DNA of 64,000 bases, from the NCBI GenBank assembly GCA_016618085.1, contig JABLTG010000047.1, positions 1 to 64,000 on the forward strand, in the 5' to 3' direction. Source of the stretch: Neovahlkampfia damariscottae (Eukaryota; Heterolobosea; Selenaionea; Neovahlkampfiida; Neovahlkampfiidae). The number at the start of each line of letters is the position of its first letter. Position 1 is the first letter of the stretch. The notes beneath the pieces are model-generated. The model searched no databases and was not told where the DNA came from. It saw only the letters and a program-made list of their open reading frames with translations. Below are positions 32,631 to 43,641 of the stretch, piece by piece. A program made the position numbers and the translations under genes.

Positions 32631-34111
32631 ATGAAAAGAAGAAGAAGAAATAACAATCAAAAAGTTGAAGAAGAAACAGACTTAAAGAAAAAAAAATCAG
32701 ATTATGATGAAGAAATTACTTCAGACGAAGAGGAAGAAGAAATTTTTGTAGATTTTAACAGTGACGAAGAAGAAGAAATTAAAGAAGCTGAAGATTCAGA
32801 AGAGCAAGATGAAGAAACATTAGATGAAAAAAGAATAAAAAAAGCAAAAGAATATCTCAATAAAATATCAAAAATAGTTGAGTTAGAAAAAAAGGATGAC
32901 TCAGAAGATGAAACACAAGATCCAATTCTTCTTAAATTAAAAATGGAATCACAAAAAAGATCAAAATCTGTTCCAAGTGATTATACAGAAACTGTAAAAT
33001 TGATATTTGAAAATTTTAACCAACTTTAGTTAAGAGATATGACTATTTCACAAAAAAATTTTAAATTTATAAAAGGACATCATAAGAGTGTCACTTCAAT
33101 AGCTTTAGATGAAGATAATGGATGTGTTTTCACAGGCTCTAAAGATTTTTGTTTAATGAAATGTAAAGTGTTTATTATTTTTACAATTAATGAATATAGG
33201 GGATCTACAAAGTGGAAAAAAACAAGTTTTTGGTAAATATGAACATAAAGGTCATATTTTAGCGATGACACTTTCTTCAGATGGTAATTTTTTGGTATCT
33301 GGATCAAGAGACAAAACTATTAAAATTTGGAATCCAAAAACACTTGAATTAATTGAAACATTGAAAGGACATACAGGTGATGTTACAGTAAGATAAATGG
33401 ATTTAATTTTATATTTCAAAGTCATTATCATTTCAATTGGGAACACATCAACTTTATTCTGCAAGTTTAGATAGAACAATCAAAGTTTGGGATCTTGATG
33501 AAATGGCATATGTAGAATCATTATATGGTCATTTAGGACCTGTTAATTGTGTAGATTCAATGTATCAAGAAACTGCTTTGACATGTGGAGATGATTGTAC
33601 AATGAGATTTTGGAAAATTGTAGATGAAACGCAATTGATTTTTAAAGGACATGAATATTCTATTGATAATGCTAAATTATTAAAAGAGAATGAATTTATT
33701 TCAGGTGGTCAAGATGGTGATATTTCTTTTTGGACAAGAGATAAAAAGAAACCAGTTAATGTAAGCAATTTGAATATCTTCTTAATTTTTAAGACTTTTG
33801 ATAAAGCTCATGGTGGGTTATGGATTTCTTCAATTGCAGGATTAAGATTTAGTAACGTTGGAGCTTCAGGTTCATCAGATGGCTATTTAAAAATTTGGAA
33901 ATTTGGTCAAGATTCAATTGAATTATTAAATCAAATACCAATTGTAATTAATGATTCTTTTTAACTTTTATAGAATGGTTTTGTTAATGCAATCGAATTT
34001 TCAAAAAATGGTGAATATATTGTTGCTGCAATTGGACAAGAACATAAATTAGGTAGATGGGATTCTATAAAATCTGCAAAAAATGGATTATTAATTTACA
34101 AATTAAAATAA
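32631..34111 (+). CDS. RRP9: U3 snoRNP protein RRP9 (U3-55K), WD40 (436 aa)
   Basis: Exons 32631..32993, 33030..33162, 33200..33387, 33422..33760, 33794..33943 and 33974..34111. The fourth intron (33761..33793, 33 bases) is in frame and stop-free. The acidic, Lys-rich N-terminus is followed by a seven-bladed WD40 propeller. RRP9-specific stretches include SLDRTIKVWDLDEMAYVESL, DGDISFWTRDKKKPV, and the C-terminal GQEHKLGRWDSIKSAKNG. RRP9 binds the U3 snoRNA B/C motif in the small-subunit processome in the nucleolus. Length is close to human (475). Confidence 0.92.
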
Positions 34112-34165
34112 ATATTTTAACGGTTAGAAATTATCTGTCCAATCATATTGTCACTTGTTTAATTC

Positions 34166-35037
34166 ATGAAGACAACACCTAAGAAAAAAACTAATCATAA
34201 AAAAACCAACAGTTGGTTCATGTCTATGAGTGCTGTCGATGATTTTGTTAATGATGTAGAGACGATTGAACAAGAAAACAAAATATTCGGTTCAACTGTG
34301 GACAATATTATCAAAAGAAATGATCATAAAGATGAGTTTTTTCCTATTTTAATGAAGCACTGTGGTAAAATATTCATTTTGAATGAGGACTATTTAAAAA
34401 AAGATGGTATTTTTCGACAATCATCAGTACTTTTTGAATTGATTGAAATGGCTGATATGTACAATGAAGAACAACCAAATTGTTAGTTTATTCATTTCAT
34501 TTAATTCTTGAAATAGTTGAAAAAATATATGTACTCCTAAACAAAAAGGATGAATTATTTGTTGCTTCACTTCTCCGAAAATTTTTAATGGATCTTTCGA
34601 CACCTTTAATGGGATATACAACAGAAGGTGTCATGAATTTAATTTCAAAAATCGATTCAAAGGATACAAATGAATATATTTCAATCATCAAACAATGTTT
34701 TGATTCAATCCCAAAATGTCAAAAATCTTCTTTGAATCTTTTATTTTATATTTTGAACAAGACATCAAAATTGAACGAAAATATGAAAGTAAAATAATAC
34801 TAATCTAATTCATTTCAAAGGCAGAAAATTTAGGAAAATGCATTTCAATGGGACTTTGCAGATACAAAGGAACACCAACAATGGAAGATATGGCAAAAGT
34901 ACCTGTATACAATAAGATCACTTCTGATTTAATTGAGCATTATGAAAAAATATTTAATGTACAACTTTCTTTTGAGAATTAAATATTCATAGGGTGAAGA
35001 TGACAAAATGGAAATTGAACAAATAATAAAAGAATAA
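34166..35037 (+). CDS. RhoGAP-domain protein (256 aa)
   Basis: Exons 34166..34481, 34517..34788, 34821..34958 and 34993..35037; the first intron has a GTTAGT donor. After a basic N-terminus the RhoGAP domain occupies residues ~50-235: FGSTVDNIIKRN, then LKKDGIFRQSS with the arginine finger in GIFR, SLLRKFLMDLSTPLM, and AENLGKCISMGL. The catalytic Arg and the K-x-x-x-R helix are present, so GTPase activation of a Rho/Rac protein is expected. No other domain is attached. It starts 26 bases after a CCAATCA box. Confidence 0.85.
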
Positions 35038-35121
35038 TCTTGTCATTTTTGTAAAATTATTTTTTTAGTGAATTCAATTTCATTGGTTTATTTTAATCTT
35101 ATTTTTTTCGAACACTTAACG

Positions 35122-36214
35122 ATGACGGACAATATTCAAGTAATTTCATTTGTTGTCAGACTTGCAGGAGGGATGTCACTCTTAGGAGGATTATTTGTTA
35201 TGATACATTTCCTTCTTTTTAAAGAGTTACGACAAGGAACAATTCATAAATTAATTTTCCTTCAAGGAATGAGTGATTTTATGGCTGGTCTGATTTATTT
35301 TTTATTTGGAGCGAATGTTAGAATCATAAATCCTTATTTTTGTCAATTTCAAGGTTACCTTTCAACTTACTTTGATTTATTTTCTTGTATGTGTCCTGGT
35401 GCAATTATTACACAAATTTTATTGTTAATTATAAGTGTTAATAAGAAAATCAGAACTATTATTATTTATATATTGATATTTTTATCATTTTTTATTCCAT
35501 TTATTTTGACCATGATAGTATTTAGTACACAAGATGTGGATCAAATTTTAGGTTCCAAACTTTTTAAAAATTAAAAATAAAATAGATGGTTGGTGTTGGA
35601 TAAAAGATAAAGAGGCTAGATTATATTTATTTTATATTCCCATTTGGTCAGTCATGCTCTATGTATTAGTAATTTATTTTTTAATTGGAATAATTGGTAT
35701 TTTGGATGTATTTCAATTTAGAAAAAGTAAAACACTTGATCATACAAATTGGAAGATTTTATATGAAAAAATAAGAGCAAATAATTGGAAAATTATTAGA
35801 AATTATTCATTATTTCCATTAATATTTTTAATTTCTTATTTTTTTGCAACAACAAAAAGAATTTTTGATTCTGCTACACAAGATAAATATGAAATACTGG
35901 GGTTTTCTATATTACTATCATTAGGACTTCAAGGAAGAGGTCTTTATAATGCTATTGCATTCTTCATAACTCAAAATGTTTTGAAATTGTACATCAATAT
36001 ATTTAAAATGATAAAGAAGAAATTTTGGGACAGAGAAATAAAGAAAAAAGAAAGATCTGATTCAATGGATGATTCAACATTCAATGAAGAATCTATTGAT
36101 GAAATTAGAGTTATGGGGCATGAACCAACAACTGGTATTGAAGTAGAAATGAATGTAGATAGTGATGAATTTCAAGAAGTCATTGGTGATAATAACTCAA
36201 TTAATGCTCCATAA
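35122..36214 (+). CDS. cAMP-receptor-like seven-helix GPCR (352 aa)
   Basis: Exons 35122..35551 and 35586..36214; the 34-base intron has a GTTCCA donor. Seven hydrophobic segments are visible. The family feature is DGWCWIKDKEARLYLFYIPI at the start of helix 5, typical of cAR/CRL and related secretin-like receptors of protists, together with QGMSDFMAG in helix 2 and LQGRGLYNAIAFF in helix 7. The C-terminal ~90 residues are cytosolic, acidic and Ser-rich, suitable for phosphorylation. The ligand is unknown. ATG 35122 is preferred over earlier TTG-started readings; ATTGGTT lies about 40 bases upstream. Confidence 0.8.
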
Positions 36215-36248
36215 ATAAGAGTTTTTTTTAGCCAATCAAAAACTTACC

Positions 36249-37139
36249 ATGCCACCCAAAAAAAAGTTCAAAGAAGAGGAAGCTAATGAAGATATTCCAA
36301 ATCCAAACAAAAAACCAAAGTCTTTGATATTGACAGAAAAATATGTTCATAAATTAAGTCCAGATTATGATGAATATAATTCAGCCCTTCAATGGAAATC
36401 ATTAATTGCCTTGGAACTGGAAAAAACTATTGATGTTTCTGGAAAGGTAGAAGGTCTTTATGGTATATATAAAACACATGTTATTATAAAAGGAAAGGAT
36501 AAATGTACTTTTAAATGCAGTTGTCCTCATAAACCTGAAAAATTGAAAGAGTTAAAACACAAATGTTGTAAACATTGTGCTGCTCTTTGTGTTTTGTATT
36601 TCAATGAAATAACTGAGTTCACAAAAATAGATGGCATTGTTCTGAAAAATGATTTACTCCTCCAAGATAAAAATACTTTAACGAAAGTTCTTTCAGATTT
36701 TTTGTCATCCCAGACAAAAAGCAAAGAAAAATTATATGAAATAATTCAATTGAACAAAAAAAATACAAAAACTCAAAATGCAACACCACTTCAAGCCACA
36801 CAACTCAAACCCAAAGAGAGCACAATTCCACCAAAAGAAACACAAATGCCTCCACCAGAAATCGTCAAAACTGAAACAAAAGATATAGAAAAGATCATAC
36901 TTGAAGAACCAAAAAAGCCTGAACAAATTTCTTCATCAGTGAAAAAGGAAACGGAAGAAAAAGAAAAACTTCAACACCAAACCCCAGAAATACAAACTGA
37001 ACCAAAAGTAAAAGAAGATATAAAAAAGTCAGAAAGTATTGTTCAAAATGTTGAGAACATTCTTGAAGCAGATGATGTCATCGAAATTTCATCACAAGAC
37101 CCTGATGCAATGGACTCTCATGACGTAATCGTGTTATAA
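36249..37139 (+). CDS. SWIM zinc-finger protein (296 aa)
   Basis: Single exon. A basic N-terminus (MPPKKKFKEEE, nuclear-signal-like) precedes a SWIM finger at about residues 88-115: C-x-C (FKCSCPH) and C-x-H-C (KCCKHCAALC). SWIM fingers bind DNA or proteins and occur in transposases, MEKK1 and SWS1. The C-terminal 150 residues are low-complexity Lys/Glu/Pro/Thr, ending in a short hydrophobic/acidic motif (DDVIEISSQDP) that could be a SUMO-interacting motif. CCAATCA lies 15 bases before the ATG. It converges on DBP10 with five bases between the stop codons. Confidence 0.7.
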   Translation: MPPKKKFKEEEANEDIPNPNKKPKSLILTEKYVHKLSPDYDEYNSALQWKSLIALELEKTIDVSGKVEGLYGIYKTHVIIKGKDKCTFKCSCPHKPEKLKELKHKCCKHCAALCVLYFNEITEFTKIDGIVLKNDLLLQDKNTLTKVLSDFLSSQTKSKEKLYEIIQLNKKNTKTQNATPLQATQLKPKESTIPPKETQMPPPEIVKTETKDIEKIILEEPKKPEQISSSVKKETEEKEKLQHQTPEIQTEPKVKEDIKKSESIVQNVENILEADDVIEISSQDPDAMDSHDVIVL

Positions 37140-37144
37140 AAACT

Positions 37145-39715
37145 TTATTTTCTTTTTTTTCCTTTTTTTTTCATATTTTTTGGATCGAAAGAAAATGAAT
37201 TTTGTTTTTCTTCTCTTTTCTTGTGTGCTCTTATCATACCCTCTTCTTGGAATTTTTGTTGCATTTTTTTCCAACCAAATTGATTGATTTGTTCTTTTGT
37301 TCTTTGTTTCTTCTTTACTTTTTCTTTATCTCTTCTGATTTTCATGACTTGTTCATCAGTTTTAACTTCTGATTTTCCTTTTTTAATTGTTTTCTTCTTT
37401 TTATTGTCATTGTTGTTTGATTGTTGGTCATCATCTTCAAATGAAATTGTATTTGAGTATGTCTTTTTTGTGTGATTTGATTTGTCTTCAATTTCACCAA
37501 CAATTTGAATTCTTTTTTTCGAAGTTTCTCTCCATTTTTTGTATAATTCCGGTTTGTAATCCTTTGAAACTGCAACACCTGATTCATTTACAATTTTACT
37601 ATTTTTAACATGTTGACCATTTTCAAGATGTTTTCTGATATATTTCTTTTTTTTATGATCCCACATTAAGACTTGTTTATTTTGTTTTAATGTTGAATTT
37701 TCATCACCACCTAAATCTAAAACAGCATTATCTAAACTTGATCCTAAACTATAATGGTGATCATCAATTTGGTCTTGAATTGGTCTTTCTGATGTAATAA
37801 AGAAATTTTCATCTTTGAATGAATCTCTTTTTTTCTTTTTATTTTGTGTTTTTTGTTCAATTACAAATCTTTTTCTTTTTTTATTTGGATTTAATAATTT
37901 TTCAGCCAATGATTCTTCTTCCATTTCTTGTTCTTGTTCTTGTTCTTCTTCTTCTTCATCATCTGATTCAACAAATTGATCTGATTTTTTATTTGCAACA
38001 TTTCTTTTTGAAAAGAAATCTCTTCTTTCTTTCATCATTTCTGCTTTTTCTGAATTCTTTTTTAATTCAAAAACAGTTAATTTAGGTTTATAACCTTTAA
38101 TATCAGTTAAAATAACATCTTTTTCTTTTTGTTCTTCATTTACTAAATTTCTTAAAAGAGGATGAATTTCTTTTTTCAATTCTTTTGATCTTGATAAAGA
38201 TGCATTTGATGGATTTGTTCTTGTTTCAATATATAATTTATATGCTCTTTCTGAAGTTTCTTTTAAAGAAGTTAAATAAGTATCTTTTTCAATTAAATTT
38301 GTAACATCTTGATCATCAATTATAAATTGTGGAAATATTCCATAAAAACCATCATGTGGATCATCATCATCTTTAAATTCATTTTTTAAAGGTCTTCCTA
38401 AAAATAATAATAAATCAATCATATAAGGAAGTTCATCTGTAGAAACTAATGAATATGCATTTCCTTCCATTCCATTTCTTGCAGTACGTCCAACTCTATG
38501 AACAAATACTTTTGGTTTTGATGGAAAATCATAATTAATTACAACATCTAATAATGGAATATCAATACCTCTTGCTGCTAAATCTGTAACAATTAAAATA
38601 TTTGACTTTTTTGCTTTGAATTTTCCAATTCCAATCTTTCTTGCAGTTGGATCCATTGTACCATATAACATTGTTGAATCTAAATTATTTTGATTTAATA
38701 ATTCATGTAAAAATTCAACATGATGTCTAGTACTAACAAATACAATTACTTGTTTATCTTTTTTAACAAAATTATTTAACATATAGAGTAATATTCCAGG
38801 TTTATCAAGTATTTTAACTGTAAAAAATGATATTTTTAAATCAGGTGATATTTTTGTATCTGCATCTAATCTAATCAATTCTGGATTATTTAATCCTGCT
38901 TTAGTAAATTCAACTAAAACCTAATTTTCAAAAAAGTTAATCAATTTATATTTTACAGATGGCATTGTAGCTGAAAATAATACTGTTTGTTTTGAATTTG
39001 GTAATTTATGAAATATTTCTTCTAACTGACTTGCAAGTCCCATTTCAAATAAACGATCGGCTTCATCACAAATACAAAGTTCAACTGCACCTAAACCTAT
39101 TCCTGCTTCTTTCATTATATGAAGTAAACGACCAGGTGTTGCAATAATAATATCTGGATTAGATGCAAGTATAGTAAATTGTTTATCAATACTTTCTCCA
39201 CCTAATAAAGTACAGATATTTAAATCTGTTGCAATACTCATATCACTTAAAAATCTTCTAGTTTGTAATGCTAATTCACGTGTTGGACAAAGTATCAATC
39301 CTCTAACTCCAACTTTAGTGGAATGACTCTTCAACTTTTCAAGTAAAGGTATCAAAAATGCAGCTATTATAATTTTTAAAATTATTTGAATTCATACCTG
39401 TTTTTCCTGAACCTGTTCTAGCCATTGCAACACAATCTAAAAAATTTAAAGTTCGATTTCGTCGTTTTTCGTACCTTTTCCCGACATTATCAAAGGAATT
39501 GATTTTCTTTGAATTGGAGTTGGAAATTTATAACCTAGTTTATTAACACCTTTCATTGTAGTTGGTGATAAACCCATTGAACTAAAAGTACCAACTGAAT
39601 TTGTTTTTGTTCCTAAAGAAGTCTTCAATAACAATTTATCTGATATATTCTCAACCTTTTTAGTTTTTTGAACAACAAGATCAGCATCTTTAGCTTTTAT
39701 TCCTTTTTGTACCAT
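37145..39715 (-). CDS. DBP10: DEAD-box RNA helicase DBP10/DDX54 (820 aa)
   Basis: Exons (minus) 39715..39475, 39436..39398, 39363..38957 and 38920..37145, with introns of 34-38 bases. All helicase motifs are intact: Q motif ([11 protein letters not shown]), [26 protein letters not shown] ([12 protein letters not shown]), SAT, and [12 protein letters not shown] plus [10 protein letters not shown]. The DBP10-specific features are [16 protein letters not shown], the DBP10CT domain near the C-terminus ([14 protein letters not shown]-like [17 protein letters not shown]), and a long Lys-rich tail. It acts in 60S ribosome assembly in the nucleolus. The divergent partner is DSCC1; one CCAAT box at ~39757 serves both. 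Confidence 0.92.
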
Positions 39716-39769
39716 GGTGTTTCAAAAATGATTCAAAAAAAAATTCACCTCGTCAACCAATTAGAATTC

Positions 39770-40910
39770 ATGAAACAAGAGATTTTAAAATTCGACTCAA
39801 ACTTTACTCAAAATAATTTAAAATTATTTCATTTTCCTGAAGATATTTTAGATGAAATATTAACAAAAAATATAAATTTTGAAATAAAAGGAGAAAAAGA
39901 AGGAACAGCTTATTTTATAACAAAAAATAAAACATTTAAAATTGTAAAATATGAAACATCAAATTGTTTATTATTAAAAAATGAACAAAATATTGAAGGT
40001 GAATCAGATTGTCATTTTGAAATTGAACAAATAATACCTGATTTATCTTTAATTTTTAATTTATTAAAAGATAATTATTATCAAGAAATGTAAGAAGAAG
40101 AATAAGATTTAAAAAAAAAACAAAGAGAAAATAAAAATAAAAAGAATTATACTTTTAAAAACTTAAAAGATTTATTAATTGCAAGTGAAAATGAAATTTT
40201 AGAAAAATTGAAAGAGATTGGTTGTATTGAATTAAAGTCAAGTGGTCACTGGAAATTAATTGACCCAAAATGGATTGAATCAGCTTTAGATATTTTATTA
40301 TTATTGATTCATGAAAAAGGTTGGAATTTAAAGAAGTTATCATTTTCAAAAATTAAAGAAGAATTAAAAAATGAAAATGAAATTATTTTAAATCAAATAT
40401 TTTCAATTTATGGAAATCATTTAAGTGATGATTTAAAAGAAATTTCTTTTGAAAAAATATCAATTTTTAGATCAAATCAGTTATTTGAAAATAAAATAGT
40501 GCGCGGAAAAAAATTAATTTTTATTAATACTTATTTCTAGAAATGGAAAGTATCTGATTTTTTATTAGAATGGAAAAAAAGTTTAAGTGATTTATTTGAA
40601 AGTGAAGAATTAAATTTAAATTTAATTTCTGATCATTGTTTATTTTTTGATGAAAATATGGATGAATATTTAATTTATATTAATCCAAAATTAATTTCGT
40701 CCTCAGGTGATCCAAAACAATTAATTCAAAAGTAAGAAAAATTATAATTTTAATTCAAGTTTATTTTCAATTCAAAATGAATGGAAAGAAAATGATATCA
40801 AAAAATTTTTAAAAAAATCAATTAATGATCCATCACAAATAAATAAAACTCTTTTGAAATTTTCAAAATCAAAACAAACTTCAAATGGTAAAATTTACAT
40901 GAAAAAATAA
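39770..40910 (+). CDS. DSCC1: Sister-chromatid cohesion protein DCC1 (344 aa)
   Basis: Exons 39770..40089, 40126..40498, 40541..40731 and 40760..40910; the second intron has an unusual GTGCGC donor. Recognisable DCC1 stretches: LKLFHFPEDILDEI, INFEIKGEKEGTAYF, TKNKTFKIVKYETSNCLLL, NLKDLLIASENEILEKL, SGHWKLIDPKWIESAL, and at the C-terminus SIQNEWKENDIKKFL. DCC1 with CTF8 and CTF18 forms the alternative clamp loader that handles PCNA at forks. An in-frame ATG lies 14 codons earlier (39728), but the CCAAT box falls between the two, so 39770 is preferred. Length fits (human 393). Confidence 0.85.
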
Positions 40911-40916
40911 AAAATG

Positions 40917-41396
40917 TTATTCTTTTTTGAAAATATATTTGTAAAAGTTTTCAAATTTAAAAAAAAAAAACTGATCCTCATCTGATGATTCAATCTTTTG
41001 TTTCATTGAATATTTCCATTTTAAAAAGTATAGGAATGAATAAAATCCAATAGCAGAGATAGTACCACCTATTATAGTTGATAATAGAAGACCTTTTGCA
41101 CCAAATTTAATTCCAATTGAACTCGATGAAAGTATGCCTGATATTATTGTATTACTTAGTGAATGTTCTCCTTTATATTCTCTTAATATTTCTTGACTTG
41201 AGAAAAATATAGTAGAAGGTATCGCAAATGTATTCGCAGTTCGAAGAAAAATATAAAAATTTGAGAATTTTGAAAATCTCTTTGCCGTTCTATTAAACAT
41301 TAATGCAGAACCTAAAAGTGTAGTCATTACGATATTTGGTGTTGTTCTTTTGACAAATACTTTTGGATCAAATTTTTTTATTTTCTCTTCTTCCAT
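40917..41396 (-). CDS. Tim17/Tim22/Tim23-family-like membrane protein (159 aa)
   Basis: Single exon with three to four hydrophobic segments. The central stretch EILREYKGEHSLSNTIISGI, followed by GIKFGAKGLLLSTIIGGTIS, fits the family pattern in which an R-x-K-x-D/E region is followed by N-x-x-x-(A/S)G and a glycine-rich helix. Members translocate or assemble proteins in the mitochondrial inner membrane. The acidic C-terminus ends in an aromatic run. It could be Tim22-like, TIMMDC1-like or a peroxisomal PMP24-like relative. Stop codons of this gene and DSCC1 are six bases apart. Confidence 0.5.
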   Translation of the reverse strand: MEEEKIKKFDPKVFVKRTTPNIVMTTLLGSALMFNRTAKRFSKFSNFYIFLRTANTFAIPSTIFFSSQEILREYKGEHSLSNTIISGILSSSSIGIKFGAKGLLLSTIIGGTISAIGFYSFLYFLKWKYSMKQKIESSDEDQFFFFKFENFYKYIFKKE

Positions 41397-41446
41397 GGAT
41401 TTGGTTTAAAATTTGATAGGTCCAATTAAATTTGATCAAAATGATT

Positions 41447-43496
41447 TTATTTTATTGATTTTTCCAACTTTTTTATAAATTTTCTAAATTCTTTAATTTC
41501 ACCTGTTCTCAAAACAAATTCTAAATTAATTTTGTCCTCCAAAAATTCAATATTGACATTAAATTTGACACCATGAATTATTGAAACACATTCATATTGA
41601 TTTTCAATTTTTTTAAAATGAACAACTGATACTTTTAAAAGTTTTTCAAATTTTTCATTAAACTTTTCTTTTTCAATTTCAATATTTGACTAAAAGTTAA
41701 ATGATCAATTGGTTAACTTACAAATGTAAAAACATTCAATTTTGGTTCAGTGACAAATAATTTCATCCAATCAGATTCTTTAATATCTTTTAAAGAAGGT
41801 CTTTTCTCTGGGTCAACTTGAAGAAGTGTTTTAATCAAATCTTTTGCTTCATCTGATAATTTAATATCATCTTAAGAAAATATAAATAAATATGATTGAA
41901 ATACCTGGGAATTCAAAATTAACAGTTCTAATATCTTTCAACATTTCTTGAACGTTTGTTGAACAAAATGGTAATCTTGCAGTTAAAAAACTATAAAGTA
42001 TAATTCCTGAGTTCCAGATATCAACTTTTTCACCTGAATAAACTTTACCTTCAATTTGTTCAGGTGATAAATGATATAAACTACCAACAACTTGAGTTTG
42101 AAATAAATCCCAACCAGGAGAGAAAATACGTGCTTGTCCAAAATCTGATATTTTTAATGTCCCTTTATTATCCAATAATAAATTTTCTAATCTCAAATCA
42201 CGATGACAAACTCCTTTTTCTATATAGAGTTTAGAATAAGATAAAAATACCATGACAATAAGATAAACCATCAATTAATTTATGAAAATAAAATCTTGCA
42301 ACATCTTCTGTGAATGGTACATCTTTTATGTATTCTAATAAATTTCCACCACCACATAATTCCATGAATAAACTATTTTTCGTGTTTTTTTTAATAAAAT
42401 GATCTTTACTAAATTTCATTTGGACCTTCAATAACTTCAAACAATTTTACAACATTTGGATGTTCTAATAATGTCATAGCTTGAATTTCTGAATCAATTT
42501 GTGACATTTTACTAATATCGGTTGAGAATTGAACAACTTTCATTGCTCTTTTATCAAAAGAATTACAATTGAACATACATTTTACATAACCATATGCTCC
42601 TTTACCTAAATGATATGATACATACCAATCACCAATTCTATGAAGATCAAGTGTTTCAACTTGAAGTTTTTCATATAAAACTAATATAAACTCAGAAAAT
42701 TTTGAAAATTCTTTTCTATTTAAACCATTCAATTCTTTTTTTGTTTCATTAAAATCTTTTTTATATTCTCTAAATATTCTTTCAACAATATCATCATTTG
42801 ATCCTTCTGAAAAAAGAAAAGATTCAATTTCAATTCCATCTCTTTTTAATTGTTTTAAAAGTAATGTTAATTCATCATGTGATATATTTTTATCTTTTTT
42901 TATATTAGTAAAATTAAAAATCCTATATTTCATTAATGTTTCAAAAATATTTTACCAATCTAAAAAATCATTTCTTCCTTCTTTTGTAAATAAAGATTTT
43001 GTAAATATTGGTTCTAATTCTTTTTCCATTTCATCTTGAATCTTTTCTAATATTTCTTTTTTAAAAACAGTTTGAGAATTATTTGTATACATTGGAGTCA
43101 AAATATTCTTGTCTTCTTTTTCAACAGAACTACTTTCATTCTTTGTTTCTTTATTCTCTTCTTTACTTGTTGATATAAATTTCTTTTCATTTTTTTCAAT
43201 TGTTTTTTTCATGTCCACAAACTCGTCAAAAACAATATTTCCAGTTTTATTTTTATCAAACTATGACAATTTTTTTAATATTTTTCAATTTTTTACATAA
43301 AAAAGTAATGGTAAAGATAACTTGAAGGTTAAAAAAAATAATAATTACGTGAGGAAAAACTTTGGATTCTTCTAATTGTTCAATTTCTTTTAAACCAAGG
43401 TTTCCTTGAGTTGCTAAATAGGTTTAGTGTTTTTTTTTGTGGTTTACAAGCATATTTTTCAAAGAGTGGTTTGTAGGTTTGAGATGAATTTCCCAT
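41447..43496 (-). CDS. Calcineurin-B/CBL-like EF-hand module fused to CIPK/SnRK-type protein kinase (594 aa)
   Basis: Exons (minus): 43496..43448, 43413..43349, 43320..43297 (24-base microexon), 43260..42956, 42922..42410, 42372..42251, 42219..41905, 41870..41722 and 41689..41447. It begins MGNSSQ, a myristoylation context. Residues ~17-240 carry EF hands in calcineurin-B/CBL register. The second is canonical (DKNKTGNIVFDE, residues 48-59); the third and fourth are weaker. A Ser/Thr kinase follows: LGKGAYGYVK, Lys ~276, CHRDLRLENLLLD and DFG ~385. The C-terminal ~80 residues (VKFNVNIEFLEDK, TGEIKEFRKFIKKL) match the KA1/PPI-like tail of plant CIPKs. All motifs needed for activity are present. 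The predicted role is a calcium-activated, membrane-anchored kinase. Four of the EF/kinase junction introns show frame-consistent splicing. Confidence 0.8.
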
Positions 43497-43641
43497 GCTT
43501 CCAGTTGAAAAGAATGTTGATTGGTTGAAAAAAATTGTGTTTTTTTTTTCCTAAATATTCACCCACAATTGTCAAAGTTCATAATTATCGGTATTTCTTT
43601 TTTTTTCTTCATAGAATTTTTCAAATCATTATTATTGGTCA

